Shown here: piece by piece, positions 1 to 8,312 of the stretch | How the letters are laid out: each line of letters begins with the position of its first letter | Numbering within the stretch: position 1 is the first letter of the stretch | NCBI RefSeq assembly: GCF_016648855.1 | Contig: NZ_JACLQU010000003.1 | Location: forward strand, 1-64,000 | Reading direction: 5' to 3' | DNA: 64,000 bases | Origin: Streptococcus parasanguinis | GTDB lineage: Bacteria; Bacillota; Bacilli; Lactobacillales; Streptococcaceae | Made by a program: the position numbers and the translations under genes | The notes under the pieces: generated by a model | Database searches by the model: none | Told to the model about the DNA's origin: nothing | The model's input: only the letters and a program-made list of their open reading frames with translations

Positions 1-49
1 AGAGCCCACTCAACCACTGCGTCTTGCTCGACAATCCAAAAACAATTGA

Positions 50-85
50 GAGGCTAGGACTTTTGTCCCAGCCTCTTGGTTTTTT
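50..85. terminator. Bidirectional rho-independent terminator
   Basis: An 11-base arm at 50-60 pairs with 65-75 around a TTTT loop, with one mismatch, and is followed by a T-rich run at 80-85. It can end the minus-strand pseudouridine synthase gene that stops at 88 and any plus-strand gene to the left of the window. Confidence 0.75.
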
Positions 86-87
86 GC

Positions 88-816
88 TTATAAAGGAACA
101 CCGAAGACCTCTAGGGACTTGAGTTCTGAAGGATGGAGTCTTCGCCATTCTCCCAATTGAAGAGTTGGATCTAGCATTAGAGGACCCATAGAGATCCGCT
201 CTAAATCTGCCACTTCCTTGCCACAGGCAGCGACCATGCGCTTGACCTGATGGAATTTTCCTTCAGCGATTTCGATTTCGACATAGGAGCTGGCATTTGC
301 CTCATTCACCTCTAAGATCTGCAATCTCGCGGGCAAGGTCGTGAAGTCTTTGAGGGCAATGCCTGCTTCAAAGCGGGCTACATCTACCTCATCCATGATC
401 CCAGCCACTTGGGCACGGTAGACCTTCGACACATGCTTCTTCGGTGAAAGCATGGCATGGGCGAGCTTACCATTATTGGTCAAAAGGAGCAAGCCATGGG
501 TATCGATATCCAGGCGCCCCACAGGAAAGACTTCCTTGTGACGGGCTGTCTCATCCAATAGATCCAAGACAGTTTGGTGATGGTCATCCTCAGTCGCTGA
601 GATGACTCCAGCTGGTTTATGAAGCAGATAATACACAAAGGTTTCATGGACCAGATTTTCCCCCATAAAGGTCACCTGATCCTTAGCTGGATCAATCTGT
701 AGTTTCCCTGCTGTCTCTTTTTTGCCATTCACTGCGATTTTCTTTTGCTTGAGGAGTTGCTTGACCTCGGTCCTACTCCCCACACCACAATCCACTAAAA
801 ATTTATCTAGCCGCAT
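88..816 (-). CDS. rsuA: 16S rRNA pseudouridine(516) synthase, RsuA family
   Basis: This enzyme isomerises a uridine of 16S rRNA to pseudouridine during small-subunit assembly. The protein opens with an S4 RNA-binding domain (about residues 1-55, starting MRLDKFLVDCGVGSR) and continues with the RsuA/RluB/E/F catalytic domain; the motif GRLDIDTHGLLLLTNNG contains the catalytic aspartate. I use the ATG at 816 because S4 domains of this family begin at MRLDK and a GGGAAG ribosome site precedes it; a longer frame to 846 would add ten unlikely residues. The start lies two bases past the stop of the upstream MFS gene, so the two are probably co-transcribed. Whether it is RsuA or RluB in the strict sense is less certain than the family. 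Confidence 0.9.
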   Translation of the reverse strand: MRLDKFLVDCGVGSRTEVKQLLKQKKIAVNGKKETAGKLQIDPAKDQVTFMGENLVHETFVYYLLHKPAGVISATEDDHHQTVLDLLDETARHKEVFPVGRLDIDTHGLLLLTNNGKLAHAMLSPKKHVSKVYRAQVAGIMDEVDVARFEAGIALKDFTTLPARLQILEVNEANASSYVEIEIAEGKFHQVKRMVAACGKEVADLERISMGPLMLDPTLQLGEWRRLHPSELKSLEVFGVPL

Positions 817-818
817 GA

Positions 819-1970
819 TTACTTCCCGCTCTTTCGCACAATCCAAAGGCCAAAAAAGGAAATCAGGATCATGAGGATACCAGAAAATCCAAAAATGAAG
901 ACTGGAGCAGATGAGATCGTCCCTAATAGACTAAGGACAAAGGTCGTTGCGATCGAACCTGTACTACATCCCAAAACCGCAATGGACGTTGCCTGGCTCA
1001 AGACCCCTGCTGGCATCTTATCAGATAAGACATTGTAAACTGTTGTCAAAGCCACACTGTAGGCGAAGCCAGAAGCAATGGTTACAAGGGCAAGAATCAA
1101 GAGATTTGGAGAGACCCCGATCAACATTTGGGCCACACCATAAGCTACTCCCGAAACCAATAATAAACGATCACGGAATAGATAGGTCAAGGGCGAGAAG
1201 GCCAAACCTGCCAAGATCCCAACAAATTGCATGGCTGCTAATATAACCCCAGCAGTTTGGGCAGTGCCATGTCCAACTTGTTCTACCACACTTGGAATCC
1301 GAACGGTGATCATGACATTGGACAAGACGATAGCTGCCGCAACGACCGCTAAGCCGAGCGTAGTCCGCCATTGTCCCCCTGTCATCTTGACATCCCGGTG
1401 TTTTTCCTCCACTGCTTCTGTCTTAGATCCATAAGGCACAAATAAGAGATACAAAAGTAAGATAGGAATACTGATGCCGTAAACGAGAAAGGCAGCCTGC
1501 CAGCCAAAGCGAATCAAGAGGCTGACTCCAAAGGTTAAAACGGCCGTCCCAACAACCTCTGCAGAACCACGAATGCCAAGGGTTTGAACGCGTTCTTTTC
1601 CTTTATAGCGCTCACTGATAATGGCAATGGCAGAAACATTGAGCAAGCCAACCGCCATCCCGAAAATAATCCGAGACAAAAAGACAACCGGATAGGCTGG
1701 ACTGATTAAGGGAATAAAGCCACATAGAGCGTAAGCAACTAAGCCTGTCACAATCATCTGGCGCTCTGAAAATAGGCGCCCAATCCATTTATTGAAGATG
1801 AGTGAAACCATGATCCCTGCAGAAGGAAGCGAGACCAAGAGCTCAATCATGCTATGAGGAATTCCCTTGTAATAGGCAAACATGGCCGACTGCGCACTCG
1901 AAATCGAAAACGAGGTCGTCAAAATAAATGAAAGCGCGAGAATACTCACTTTCTCCATGATTTTTTTCAT
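819..1970 (-). CDS. MFS transporter, 12-TM type (paralogue 1)
   Basis: A 383-residue integral membrane protein with about 12 hydrophobic segments and the cytoplasmic-loop pattern of major facilitator exporters (NKWIGRLFSERQ after TM2, SERYKGKERVQTLGIRGSAEVVG in the TM4-5 region). It is clearly a paralogue of the protein at 2076-3239: both start MKK.ME..S.L.LS and share SERQMIV and RGSAEVVG. The substrate cannot be read from sequence; the shape suits drug or metabolite efflux. It lies downstream of its paralogue with a terminator between them, so it probably has its own weak promoter, or is reached by readthrough from the Crp-controlled promoter. Confidence 0.85.
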   Translation of the reverse strand: MKKIMEKVSILALSFILTTSFSISSAQSAMFAYYKGIPHSMIELLVSLPSAGIMVSLIFNKWIGRLFSERQMIVTGLVAYALCGFIPLISPAYPVVFLSRIIFGMAVGLLNVSAIAIISERYKGKERVQTLGIRGSAEVVGTAVLTFGVSLLIRFGWQAAFLVYGISIPILLLYLLFVPYGSKTEAVEEKHRDVKMTGGQWRTTLGLAVVAAAIVLSNVMITVRIPSVVEQVGHGTAQTAGVILAAMQFVGILAGLAFSPLTYLFRDRLLLVSGVAYGVAQMLIGVSPNLLILALVTIASGFAYSVALTTVYNVLSDKMPAGVLSQATSIAVLGCSTGSIATTFVLSLLGTISSAPVFIFGFSGILMILISFFGLWIVRKSGK

Positions 1971-2051
1971 TATTCTATCCTTTAAACTAATCTTTTTTTC
2001 ACACTCCTCCTATAATAACACGAGCTAGTGAAAGGACGCAATAGATTGAAT

Positions 2052-2085
2052 TAAAAAAACGAAATGATTTCTCCATCATTTCGTT
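2052..2085 (-). terminator. Terminator overlapping the end of the second MFS gene
   Basis: The minus strand reads AACGAAATGA, an eight-base loop, TCATTTCGTT and then a T run. The TGA stop of the MFS gene lies inside the hairpin, so translation end and transcription end are fused. Confidence 0.8.
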
Positions 2086-3239
2086 CGTGCTAGTAATTGT
2101 GAGGCAAAGACTCCCGTTCCAACCATCAAAGCACCAATCCAGACAAAAAGCAGATGATTGTTAGGAGCTAGTGGCGTCACCAACTGGATGAAGAAAGAAG
2201 AGAGGGCCGATCCGAGATTGCAGCCGATCAAGACCAGCGAGGTCGCAAGGTTCAGGAGATTGGTCGGGATTTTTTCAGATAAGTGATAAAAGATACTGGT
2301 GACCCCCGTACTGTAGGTAAATCCTGCTAAAAGGGTTCCTATAACCAAGCTCCATAGCTGGCTGGACAAGCCAATCAAGGCCAAAGCCAGACCGAAACCA
2401 AAGCACATGATCATGAGCAAGTTCTTTTTGAAAACATGTGTCAAACTGGCAAAGCCTACCCCTGCGACAATCCCTGTTAATTGCATCAGACTCAAGACGG
2501 TTCCAGCTGTTGTCGCTGTTCCCATACGAGCATCAACGATGATATCCGGCACGCGCAGACTAATGATGGAATTGAAACAAATGATGATACCAGCAATCAC
2601 AGCTAGCATCAGACTAAAACGCCATTGAGGGGAGCGAAGACGTGCGGAACCTTTCTTTTTCTCCTTCAAGCTAGCCTGTTTTTGCTCCTTAGGATAAGGG
2701 ACAAAAAGGAGATAGAGGAGTAAAATCAAGTAACCACCACCATATACGGCAAAGATCGCTGGCCAGCCTAGGGGTAAGAGTTGTCCCACAATAAAGGTCA
2801 AGATGGCAGAGCCCACCACTTCAGCAGACCCCCGATAGCCCAGCATCCGGGTCTTATCATTGCCTGAGTAGCGCTCACTGATAATTGAAATAGCCTTGGC
2901 ATTGATCATTCCTGTCCCCAAGCCAAAGAGCAAACGACTCAGAAAGATGAGAGGATAGTCCTGCACGACCAAAGGCAAGAGGCCACTAGTTGAAAAGAGC
3001 AAGAGCCCTGCGACAATCATCTGGCGCTCACTCATCCACCGCTCGATCAGGCTATTTAAAAAGAGCATGGCTACGACCGCAAAGGCTGGCAGGGAAACCA
3101 AGAGTTCCACCTGGCCTGCTGAATATCCGAAGTGGCTAAAATAAGCCTTCATAGCCGGCAAACCAGCTGTAATTGAAAAAGATGAGATCAGCATGAGCGA
3201 CAAGCTCAAGAGACTGATTCTTTCCATTGTTTTTTTCAT
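2076..3239 (-). CDS. MFS transporter, 12-TM type (paralogue 2)
   Basis: A 387-residue major facilitator protein, 12 predicted membrane spans, with a basic cytoplasmic central loop (KEQKQASLKEKKKGSARLRSPQW, about residues 190-210). It is a tandem paralogue of the transporter at 819-1970. It is transcribed divergently from the Crp/Fnr-like gene at 3383, and its promoter lies within an inverted repeat, so control by that regulator is likely. Substrate unknown. The pairing of two close MFS paralogues with one regulator suggests either a heterodimer-like division of labour or recent duplication for substrate range. Confidence 0.87.
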   Translation of the reverse strand: MKKTMERISLLSLSLMLISSFSITAGLPAMKAYFSHFGYSAGQVELLVSLPAFAVVAMLFLNSLIERWMSERQMIVAGLLLFSTSGLLPLVVQDYPLIFLSRLLFGLGTGMINAKAISIISERYSGNDKTRMLGYRGSAEVVGSAILTFIVGQLLPLGWPAIFAVYGGGYLILLLYLLFVPYPKEQKQASLKEKKKGSARLRSPQWRFSLMLAVIAGIIICFNSIISLRVPDIIVDARMGTATTAGTVLSLMQLTGIVAGVGFASLTHVFKKNLLMIMCFGFGLALALIGLSSQLWSLVIGTLLAGFTYSTGVTSIFYHLSEKIPTNLLNLATSLVLIGCNLGSALSSFFIQLVTPLAPNNHLLFVWIGALMVGTGVFASQLLARTK

Positions 3240-3272
3240 TTTTTATTTCCTACACTTTACTGGTAACATTTG

Positions 3273-3332
3273 ATTTTACTAGTTTTTCAGAAAAGATTCA
3301 AACTAGTATTTTCAATAGAATCCTAGTATAAT
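3273..3332. promoter_or_regulatory. Divergent promoter region with inverted-repeat operator
   Basis: On the minus strand TTGAAT (3296-3301) and TAAAAT (3273-3278) are 17 bases apart and form a good sigma-A promoter for the MFS gene. On the plus strand TATAAT (3327-3332) serves the Crp-like gene, with no good -35 box. ACTAGTTT (3278-3285) and AAACTAGT (3300-3307) form a perfect 8-base inverted repeat spanning the MFS promoter, and a third CTAGTA half-site touches the plus-strand -10. This arrangement suits a regulator that represses the MFS gene and controls itself. Confidence 0.65.
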
Positions 3333-3382
3333 CAATTTAGAAATAGAAAAACAGGACATTTGTCCTATTTTAGGAGAGTGAG

Positions 3383-4069
3383 ATGAAAAAAATTTCCCCA
3401 TCTACCAGACTCAAGGAGATCATCACAGACTACCAATTGGACCAGATCTTTCCAGGTGACTGTCTCAGCCAGCTGGACCTCGTTCTCTACCAGGCTGGAG
3501 ATTATATTTGCCGCCAGGGTTCTGAACAAGATGTCATTCCTTATTTTCTCAAAGGCCGGCTCAAGATTATCCACAGTCTTGAGAATGGCAGCGACACCAT
3601 CCTTGAAATCCAAGAAAAACCTGGACTCTTAGGAGAGATTGAGCTCCTGCTCGATCGGGTCTGTATCACATCGGTCATTGCAGACCAAGACTCGCTAGTC
3701 GTTCAGCTCCCAGCCCAGCACTTTAAGAAGCGCCTCCTGCTTGATCCAACCTTCTTGCGCTCTACGGCCAAGACCTTGGCTGAGAAATTGCACCAGATCA
3801 ACTATTTGGCTCCTGCCAACTTTCATTATTCGGTCAAGGAACGCCTTGCTACACATTTTTTGGAACATGGTGATGAAAATGGGACCCTCAAGCCCAAGAT
3901 GAATCAACTGGCCCTGCGTTTTGGGATCAGCTACCGCCACCTTAGCCGCGTCATCAAGCAGATGATTGACGAGGGCTTAGTCCAAAGAGAAGGACGGGTC
4001 TATACGATTTTAGACCGAAAAAGAATGGGCGACTTGTCCATCAAACATGCGGAAACCGCCGACAGATAA
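3383..4069 (+). CDS. Crp/Fnr-family transcriptional regulator (YeiL-like)
   Basis: A 228-residue regulator with an N-terminal cyclic-nucleotide-binding-like beta roll (about 30-130, YQAGDYICRQGSEQDVIPYFLKGRLKI) and a C-terminal winged helix (about 150-215, LALRFGISYRHLSRVIKQMIDEGLVQREG). Cysteines are scattered rather than in the Fnr iron-sulfur arrangement, so redox sensing is not supported. It resembles the YeiL group, whose ligand is not known. GAGAGTGAG precedes the ATG. Being divergent from the MFS pair, it most likely controls their expression. Confidence 0.88.
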   Translation: MKKISPSTRLKEIITDYQLDQIFPGDCLSQLDLVLYQAGDYICRQGSEQDVIPYFLKGRLKIIHSLENGSDTILEIQEKPGLLGEIELLLDRVCITSVIADQDSLVVQLPAQHFKKRLLLDPTFLRSTAKTLAEKLHQINYLAPANFHYSVKERLATHFLEHGDENGTLKPKMNQLALRFGISYRHLSRVIKQMIDEGLVQREGRVYTILDRKRMGDLSIKHAETADR

Positions 4070-4129
4070 CTTTAATTTTAGGCTCTTTTGTGATATCATG
4101 GAGGATAGAAAGAAAGTGAGAGTAAAACG

Positions 4130-4744
4130 ATGAAAGCAATTGAAAAAGTTACAAGAGCATCCCATTTGATTGATATGGATGACATCATCCGCGAAGGAAA
4201 TCCAACACTTCGAGCTGTTGCGGAAGATGTGACCTTCCCTTTGTCTGATCAGGAAATTATCCTGGGTGAAAAAATGATGCAATTCTTGCACCATTCTCAA
4301 GACCCTGTTATGGCTGAAAAACTTGGCCTCCGTGGAGGAGTGGGACTCGCTGCCCCTCAGCTGGATATCTCAAAACGGATTATCGCTGTTTTGGTGCCCA
4401 ATCCAGAAGATGCCGATGGCAACCCACCAAAAGAAGCCTATAGTCTTCAAGAAGTCATGTACAATCCAAAGGTTGTCGCCCATTCCGTTCAAGATGCGGC
4501 GCTTGGAGACGGGGAAGGCTGTCTCTCTGTAGACCGCAATGTCCCAGGCTATGTGGTCCGCCACGCGCGCGTGACGGTGGAGTATTTCACAAAAGACGGT
4601 GAAAAGAAACGCATCAAACTCAAAGGCTACAACTCCATCGTCGTCCAACACGAAATCGACCACACCAACGGCATCATGTTCTATGACCGCATCAATCCAA
4701 ACAACCCATTTGAAATCAAAGAAGGCCTCTTGATTTTAGAATAG
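4130..4744 (+). CDS. def: Peptide deformylase
   Basis: Removes the formyl group from the initiator methionine of new proteins at the ribosome exit. All three metal-site motifs are present: GVGLAAPQ (70-77), EGCLSV (129-134, Cys131 a metal ligand) and QHEIDH (173-178, two His ligands and the catalytic Glu175). The length of 204 residues and the insertion between motifs I and II mark the Gram-positive type 2 enzyme. AAAGTGAGAG precedes the ATG, and a -10-like TATCAT lies at about 4094-4099. A terminator directly after the stop makes it monocistronic. Confidence 0.97.
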   Translation: MKAIEKVTRASHLIDMDDIIREGNPTLRAVAEDVTFPLSDQEIILGEKMMQFLHHSQDPVMAEKLGLRGGVGLAAPQLDISKRIIAVLVPNPEDADGNPPKEAYSLQEVMYNPKVVAHSVQDAALGDGEGCLSVDRNVPGYVVRHARVTVEYFTKDGEKKRIKLKGYNSIVVQHEIDHTNGIMFYDRINPNNPFEIKEGLLILE

Positions 4745-4760
4745 GCGTAAATGACAGAAA

Positions 4761-4797
4761 TACCTAACTGAGAAAGCTCTCGGTTAGGTATTTTTCT
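4761..4797 (+). terminator. Terminator of def
   Basis: TACCTAAC..G and C..GTTAGGTA form a roughly 10-bp stem at 4761-4790 followed by TTTTTCTT. Confidence 0.85.
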
Positions 4798-4870
4798 TGT
4801 CTAAAACATTCTTTTAAGGCAAAAAAGCAGATTGATGTTACTCCTACTTCTGAGTATCACTCGACTGGAT

Positions 4871-5539
4871 CTACTTGACTTTAGCTTTAAAAGAGTAGAT
4901 TGGGGAATAAAAAATTAAATTCCCAGATGATAAAAACAGAAATGATGAGATTAATAGACCAAAATGTATTATAAAATTGGGCTCAAAGTTTATTAAAATT
5001 GCATAACATGCTGCAATGAACATTACCATAGGAATAGTTGCATATGTTAGTGGTAATATTATGTTCTTTGTGTCTGCTGGGAAACAATATACTTTTCGAG
5101 GTGTTTTATCTGCCACAATTTCATGCATCCCTTCCCCTCTACCCATCCAAATCCGAAGTCCCACTACAAAAATTAAAATCAACATCATCAAGGATAGATT
5201 AAGCAAGTGAGAGATAAAATTGAGGTATTTTTCTATTGGAAACGCCCTTGCTAATAGCATGGAGGTTACACCTAGACCAAGCGAGGTCTTCCCAATTTTG
5301 TTATTCACTAAACTCTGATGCTTCTTGTCTCTTTCAAATACTTTTGGAGCTATGGCTCCTACTTCATCCTCTGTTAGCTGATAGGCTTTATGAGGAATAA
5401 AAAAAACAAACCATGGCAGAAAATAGGTGATAATAATCGGACGATCGACCTCCATCAAATACCACTCTCCGTCAACTTTTAATAAATGATAGCGAAAGTT
5501 CATTTTCGGCAACCGTTCGATTTTTGCTGGTTTAAACAT
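4871..5539 (-). CDS. DUF443 family membrane protein, TsaI-like (copy 1)
   Basis: A 222-residue membrane protein with an N-terminal soluble part of about 80 residues (LPKMNFRYHLLKVDGEWYLMEVDRP) followed by four to five hydrophobic segments, one at IIITYFLPWFVFFI. By eye it matches the DUF443 tandem five-TM family of staphylococci and streptococci. Known biology: a DUF443 protein, TsaI, protects S. aureus from its T7SS toxin TspA. Inferred here: an orphan immunity-type protein, since no toxin gene lies beside it. It is a close paralogue of the next gene, 55 bases away, and it is AT-rich compared with def. Confidence 0.7.
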   Translation of the reverse strand: MFKPAKIERLPKMNFRYHLLKVDGEWYLMEVDRPIIITYFLPWFVFFIPHKAYQLTEDEVGAIAPKVFERDKKHQSLVNNKIGKTSLGLGVTSMLLARAFPIEKYLNFISHLLNLSLMMLILIFVVGLRIWMGRGEGMHEIVADKTPRKVYCFPADTKNIILPLTYATIPMVMFIAACYAILINFEPNFIIHFGLLISSFLFLSSGNLIFYSPIYSFKAKVK

Positions 5540-5594
5540 AGATGATCCTTTCTTGATCGTTTTATACTTTAGAAGAAAAACGAATCTGCTCTTT

Positions 5595-6263
5595 TCATTT
5601 TTTTACTTTTGCCTTATAATCCTCACCTGAAGCATACAATAATAAATTACCATGTGATAAAAAAACCAATGAAAAAGCAAACAAGGCCACATGAGATATT
5701 AGATTTGGTTTACTGGTACTCAGAACAAAGTAAAATGTTACACTTGAAAGAAATAAAGCCAATGTTACTAATAGAAGATTTTTTAGTAGTAACCTAAATC
5801 TTACTGGGCGACAATAGATTCTATTAGCTTTCTTTGAAGGCTTTCTGACCGTCTCTTTTTTCCCAATGCTGATCCAGATACGAATCCCAAAAGCAATACA
5901 TAGAACAACTACCATTAGCACTAGATTCAGTAGATGGGAGCTAAAATATAAATAATCTTCTATCGGAAAGGCTCTGCCTAGTAAAACTGCTAAGGAACCA
6001 GCACCAAGAGCTGAAATCCCTGCTTTAGACTGACTTGAAAGTATGTTCCTATCTCTTTCAAGCACTTTTGGAGCTAGGACTTCTACTTCATCCTCTGTCA
6101 GCTGATAAGCTTTATGAGGGATGAAATAAACAAGCCACGGAAGAAAATAGGTGATGATAATTGGACGATCGGCTTCCATTAAATACCACTCATTCTCTAC
6201 TTTTAACAAACGATAGCGAAAATTCATTTTCGGCAAACGATCGATTTTTGCTGGTTTAAACAT
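5595..6263 (-). CDS. DUF443 family membrane protein, TsaI-like (copy 2)
   Basis: A tandem paralogue of the 4871-5539 gene, also 222 residues; the first 70 residues are nearly identical (MFKPAKI.RLPKMNFRY.LLKV) while the C-terminal membrane region has diverged strongly. Conserved N-terminus with a variable membrane part is what would be expected of immunity proteins tracking different toxin variants; that reading is inference. Both copies probably share one transcript starting in the 6264-6410 gap. No T7SS toxin adjoins them; the T7SS operon itself is 13 kb away. Confidence 0.7.
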   Translation of the reverse strand: MFKPAKIDRLPKMNFRYRLLKVENEWYLMEADRPIIITYFLPWLVYFIPHKAYQLTEDEVEVLAPKVLERDRNILSSQSKAGISALGAGSLAVLLGRAFPIEDYLYFSSHLLNLVLMVVVLCIAFGIRIWISIGKKETVRKPSKKANRIYCRPVRFRLLLKNLLLVTLALFLSSVTFYFVLSTSKPNLISHVALFAFSLVFLSHGNLLLYASGEDYKAKVKK

Positions 6264-6412
6264 ACACGTCTCTTACTTTCTATACTGTTTCATTCCTAGA
6301 CGGAGAATCTGAACTAACTTTTCACCAGTCTACCACAGCCATAATTATCTTATTTATTCATAACAAAACATACCTTCCATGATACCTGATTTTACTTTGA
6401 TGATCAAGTTTT

Positions 6413-6447
6413 GACTAAAAAAGAGGTTGGAAGATTTCCAACCACTC
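6413..6447 (-). terminator. Terminator after the GlsB-like gene
   Basis: The minus strand reads GAGTGGTTGGA, a short loop, TCCAACCTC and then a T run (6413-6422). The stem contains one bulge. Confidence 0.8.
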
Positions 6448-6469
6448 TATCTGTTTTAGCAAGTTAAAC

Positions 6470-6700
6470 CTAGCTTCCTCTTTCCCAGAAGATGGCTAAT
6501 AAAATCATGGCACCAAGAATCGATGGGATAATGGCTGTACCGTTTAGGCTTGGTCCCCAAGCACCAAAGAGTAATTGTCCTAAAAAGGCACCAATCCAGC
6601 CCAGGAACATTTTCCCAAAACATCCCATGCGTTCGCCACGATTGGTGATAGCTCCAGCTAGAAGTCCGATCAAAAGACCGACAAACATACTTCCAATCAT
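6470..6700 (-). CDS. GlsB/YeaQ/YmgE family stress-associated membrane protein
   Basis: A 76-residue protein made of three hydrophobic segments rich in glycine (MFVGLLIGLLAGAITN, GKMFLGWIGAFLGQLLFG, IPSILGAMILLAIFW), the pattern of the family once called transglycosylase-associated proteins. Members sit in the cytoplasmic membrane and are often induced by stress; GlsB is linked to the Gls24 envelope-stress protein in enterococci. No Gls24 gene lies nearby. AAGGAG sits seven bases before the ATG. The gene starts ten bases after the pepS stop, so it is probably the second gene of that operon. Confidence 0.85.
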   Translation of the reverse strand: MIGSMFVGLLIGLLAGAITNRGERMGCFGKMFLGWIGAFLGQLLFGAWGPSLNGTAIIPSILGAMILLAIFWERGS

Positions 6701-6709
6701 AGTTTCTCC

Positions 6710-7951
6710 TTAAATTGCCCAATCTCCATTACGGAAGACTGGGACGCGGGTACCGTCTTCTCGGATGCCGTCGATATCCATTTGGCTTGAGCCGATCATG
6801 AAGTCAACGTGAACGTCTGAGCGGTTGAGGCCGGCTGCTTCGAGTTCTTCTTCTGTGAACTCTGCGCCCCCTTCTACGCTGGTTGCATAGGCTGCCCCGA
6901 TGGCCAAGTGGTTAGAGGCATTTTCATCAAAGAGAGTGTTGAAGAAGGTAATGCCTGACTGTGAAATTGGGCTTGGATCTGGTACGAGGGCACATTCACC
7001 CAAGGCACGCGCTCCTTTGTTCTTGAAGACCAAATCTTTCATGACTTGATCGCCTTTTTCAGCTGTGATATCCACAATTTCTCCATTTTCAAAGGTCACT
7101 TTGATGCCTTCGATGATGTTTCCATTGTAGCTAAGCGGTTTTGTGGAAGTGACATAACCTTCTGCACGACGGAAGTCAGGAGCCGTGAAGACCTCTTCTG
7201 TCGGCATGTTTGGCAAGAAACCTTCACCTTGGGCATTGATAGCTCCGGCAGATTCCCAGACGTGGTTCTTCGGCAAACCAAGAGTCAAATCGGTTCCTGG
7301 CGCTGTGTAATGAAGGGCTGAGAATTGTTCCTTATTCAGTGTATCTGCCTTGCTCTTGAGAATAGCTGCATGCTCTTCCCAAGCCTTGACTGGATCTTCT
7401 TCGTAAACCCGGCAGGTCTTGAAGATTTGATCCCACAGGAGATCCACTGTTTCTTCATCGCTCGTCGCATTTGGGAAGACCTTTTTCGCCCATTCTAGTC
7501 CTGCTGCTGCAGCAACTGTCCAGCTGACCTTGTTGGATTGAGTAGCGATGCGCATTGGTTTCATAGCCATGCCCAAGGCCTTGGCAGAGGCAGAAAGCTT
7601 CTCTGCATCAACACCATTTAAGGCACCTGGATCAGACGAGCGCACACCCAAGCGACTGGCCTTGTGTTCCAAGAGGTAGTTCATCTCTGCAATCTTGTAG
7701 TCAGGCACATTGTCCAAGCGATCCATCGGTGCATGGAGGAATTTTTCCCGGGTAGTAAAGTCATCCGCCCATTGGACAATGACTTCGTGCGCCCCCAAGG
7801 CATAGGCTTCCTTCACGATCAAGTGGGCCAATTCTCTTTGTTCCACATCGATGTTCAAGACCAAGGTATGACCAGGTTGCACGTTGATGCCATTCGCCAC
7901 CAACAATTTAGCGTATTTTTCGAGGTTTTCTTTAAAATTTGGTAAAACCAT
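6710..7951 (-). CDS. pepS: Aminopeptidase PepS, M29 family
   Basis: A cytoplasmic metallo-aminopeptidase of the thermophilic aminopeptidase family M29, which cleaves N-terminal residues from peptides and supplies free amino acids. The protein is 413 residues and begins MVLPNFKENLEKYAKLLV, as streptococcal PepS does. Family metal-ligand regions are present near the C-terminus (FFNTLFDENASNHLAIGAAY, DVHVDFMIGS). I place the start at 7951 rather than 7966 because GAAGGAG sits ideally before this ATG while the upstream ATG overlaps that site. An extended -10 promoter lies at 7986-7994, and the GlsB-like gene follows closely. Confidence 0.93.
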   Translation of the reverse strand: MVLPNFKENLEKYAKLLVANGINVQPGHTLVLNIDVEQRELAHLIVKEAYALGAHEVIVQWADDFTTREKFLHAPMDRLDNVPDYKIAEMNYLLEHKASRLGVRSSDPGALNGVDAEKLSASAKALGMAMKPMRIATQSNKVSWTVAAAAGLEWAKKVFPNATSDEETVDLLWDQIFKTCRVYEEDPVKAWEEHAAILKSKADTLNKEQFSALHYTAPGTDLTLGLPKNHVWESAGAINAQGEGFLPNMPTEEVFTAPDFRRAEGYVTSTKPLSYNGNIIEGIKVTFENGEIVDITAEKGDQVMKDLVFKNKGARALGECALVPDPSPISQSGITFFNTLFDENASNHLAIGAAYATSVEGGAEFTEEELEAAGLNRSDVHVDFMIGSSQMDIDGIREDGTRVPVFRNGDWAI

Positions 7952-7985
7952 TTTTTTCTCCTTCATAAGTGAATGATCTTCTCCT

Positions 7986-7994
7986 AGTATACCA
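7986..7994 (-). promoter_or_regulatory. Extended -10 promoter of pepS
   Basis: The minus strand reads TGGTATACT, a TGn extension plus a five-of-six match to TATAAT, about 35 bases before the pepS start. No convincing -35 box is seen. Confidence 0.55.
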
Positions 7995-8132
7995 CAAGTC
8001 CATATAGAATTCTTTTAGAACGTAAACAACCTTTTTTAATATAAGATAGGTTAAGTGATTCTGAAAAGAAATAAAAATGAGTTCTTTTTAGAACGAATCA
8101 AGAAATACCGAAACTTTCCGCTGTGAGAAAAA

Positions 8133-8158
8133 TGCCTGAAACTATTAAGTTTCAGGCA
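8133..8158 (-). terminator. Terminator hairpin, 11-bp perfect stem
   Basis: TGCCTGAAACT at 8133-8143 pairs perfectly with 8148-8158 around a four-base loop; on the minus strand ATTTTTCTC follows. It probably ends the AAA+ ATPase transcript after the four-hairpin stretch at 8164-8295. Confidence 0.75.
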
Positions 8159-8163
8159 CTCGG

Positions 8164-8295
8164 AATTATTGAGACCTTAGGTTCAATAATTAGTCATGGA
8201 ACTTCGTAGAAGTTCGCTGACGTCCGTACTCACCTAAGGAAAGTTTCTAAGAAGACTTTGTCTTCAACTGAAAGGATTCCGCTCCTGCAGAATCC
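8164..8295. repeat. Four-hairpin intergenic element, BOX-like candidate
   Basis: Four short inverted repeats follow each other in 132 bases: 8164-8172 with 8183-8191 (9 bp), 8199-8205 with 8209-8215 (7 bp, 3-base loop), 8251-8256 with 8260-8265 (6 bp, 3-base loop) and 8274-8279 with 8290-8295 (6 bp). All are perfect. The modular build recalls streptococcal BOX-type elements, but I cannot confirm a family without a genome search. It lies at the 3' end of the AAA+ ATPase gene. The rest of the 7952-8312 gap holds only the pepS promoter and a terminator. Confidence 0.5.
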
Positions 8296-8312
8296 TAATT
8301 CTTCTTTCTCGA

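Noticed and set aside
1-49. Possible dispersed repeat at the left edge (AGAGCCCACTCAACCACTGC)
   Set aside because: It looks like an intergenic streptococcal repeat, but the window cuts it off and no second copy is present here to support the call.
6456-6722. 88-codon frame overlapping the GlsB-like gene
   Set aside because: The -1 frame next to it encodes a well-formed GlsB-family protein with a perfect ribosome site; this one has no such signals.
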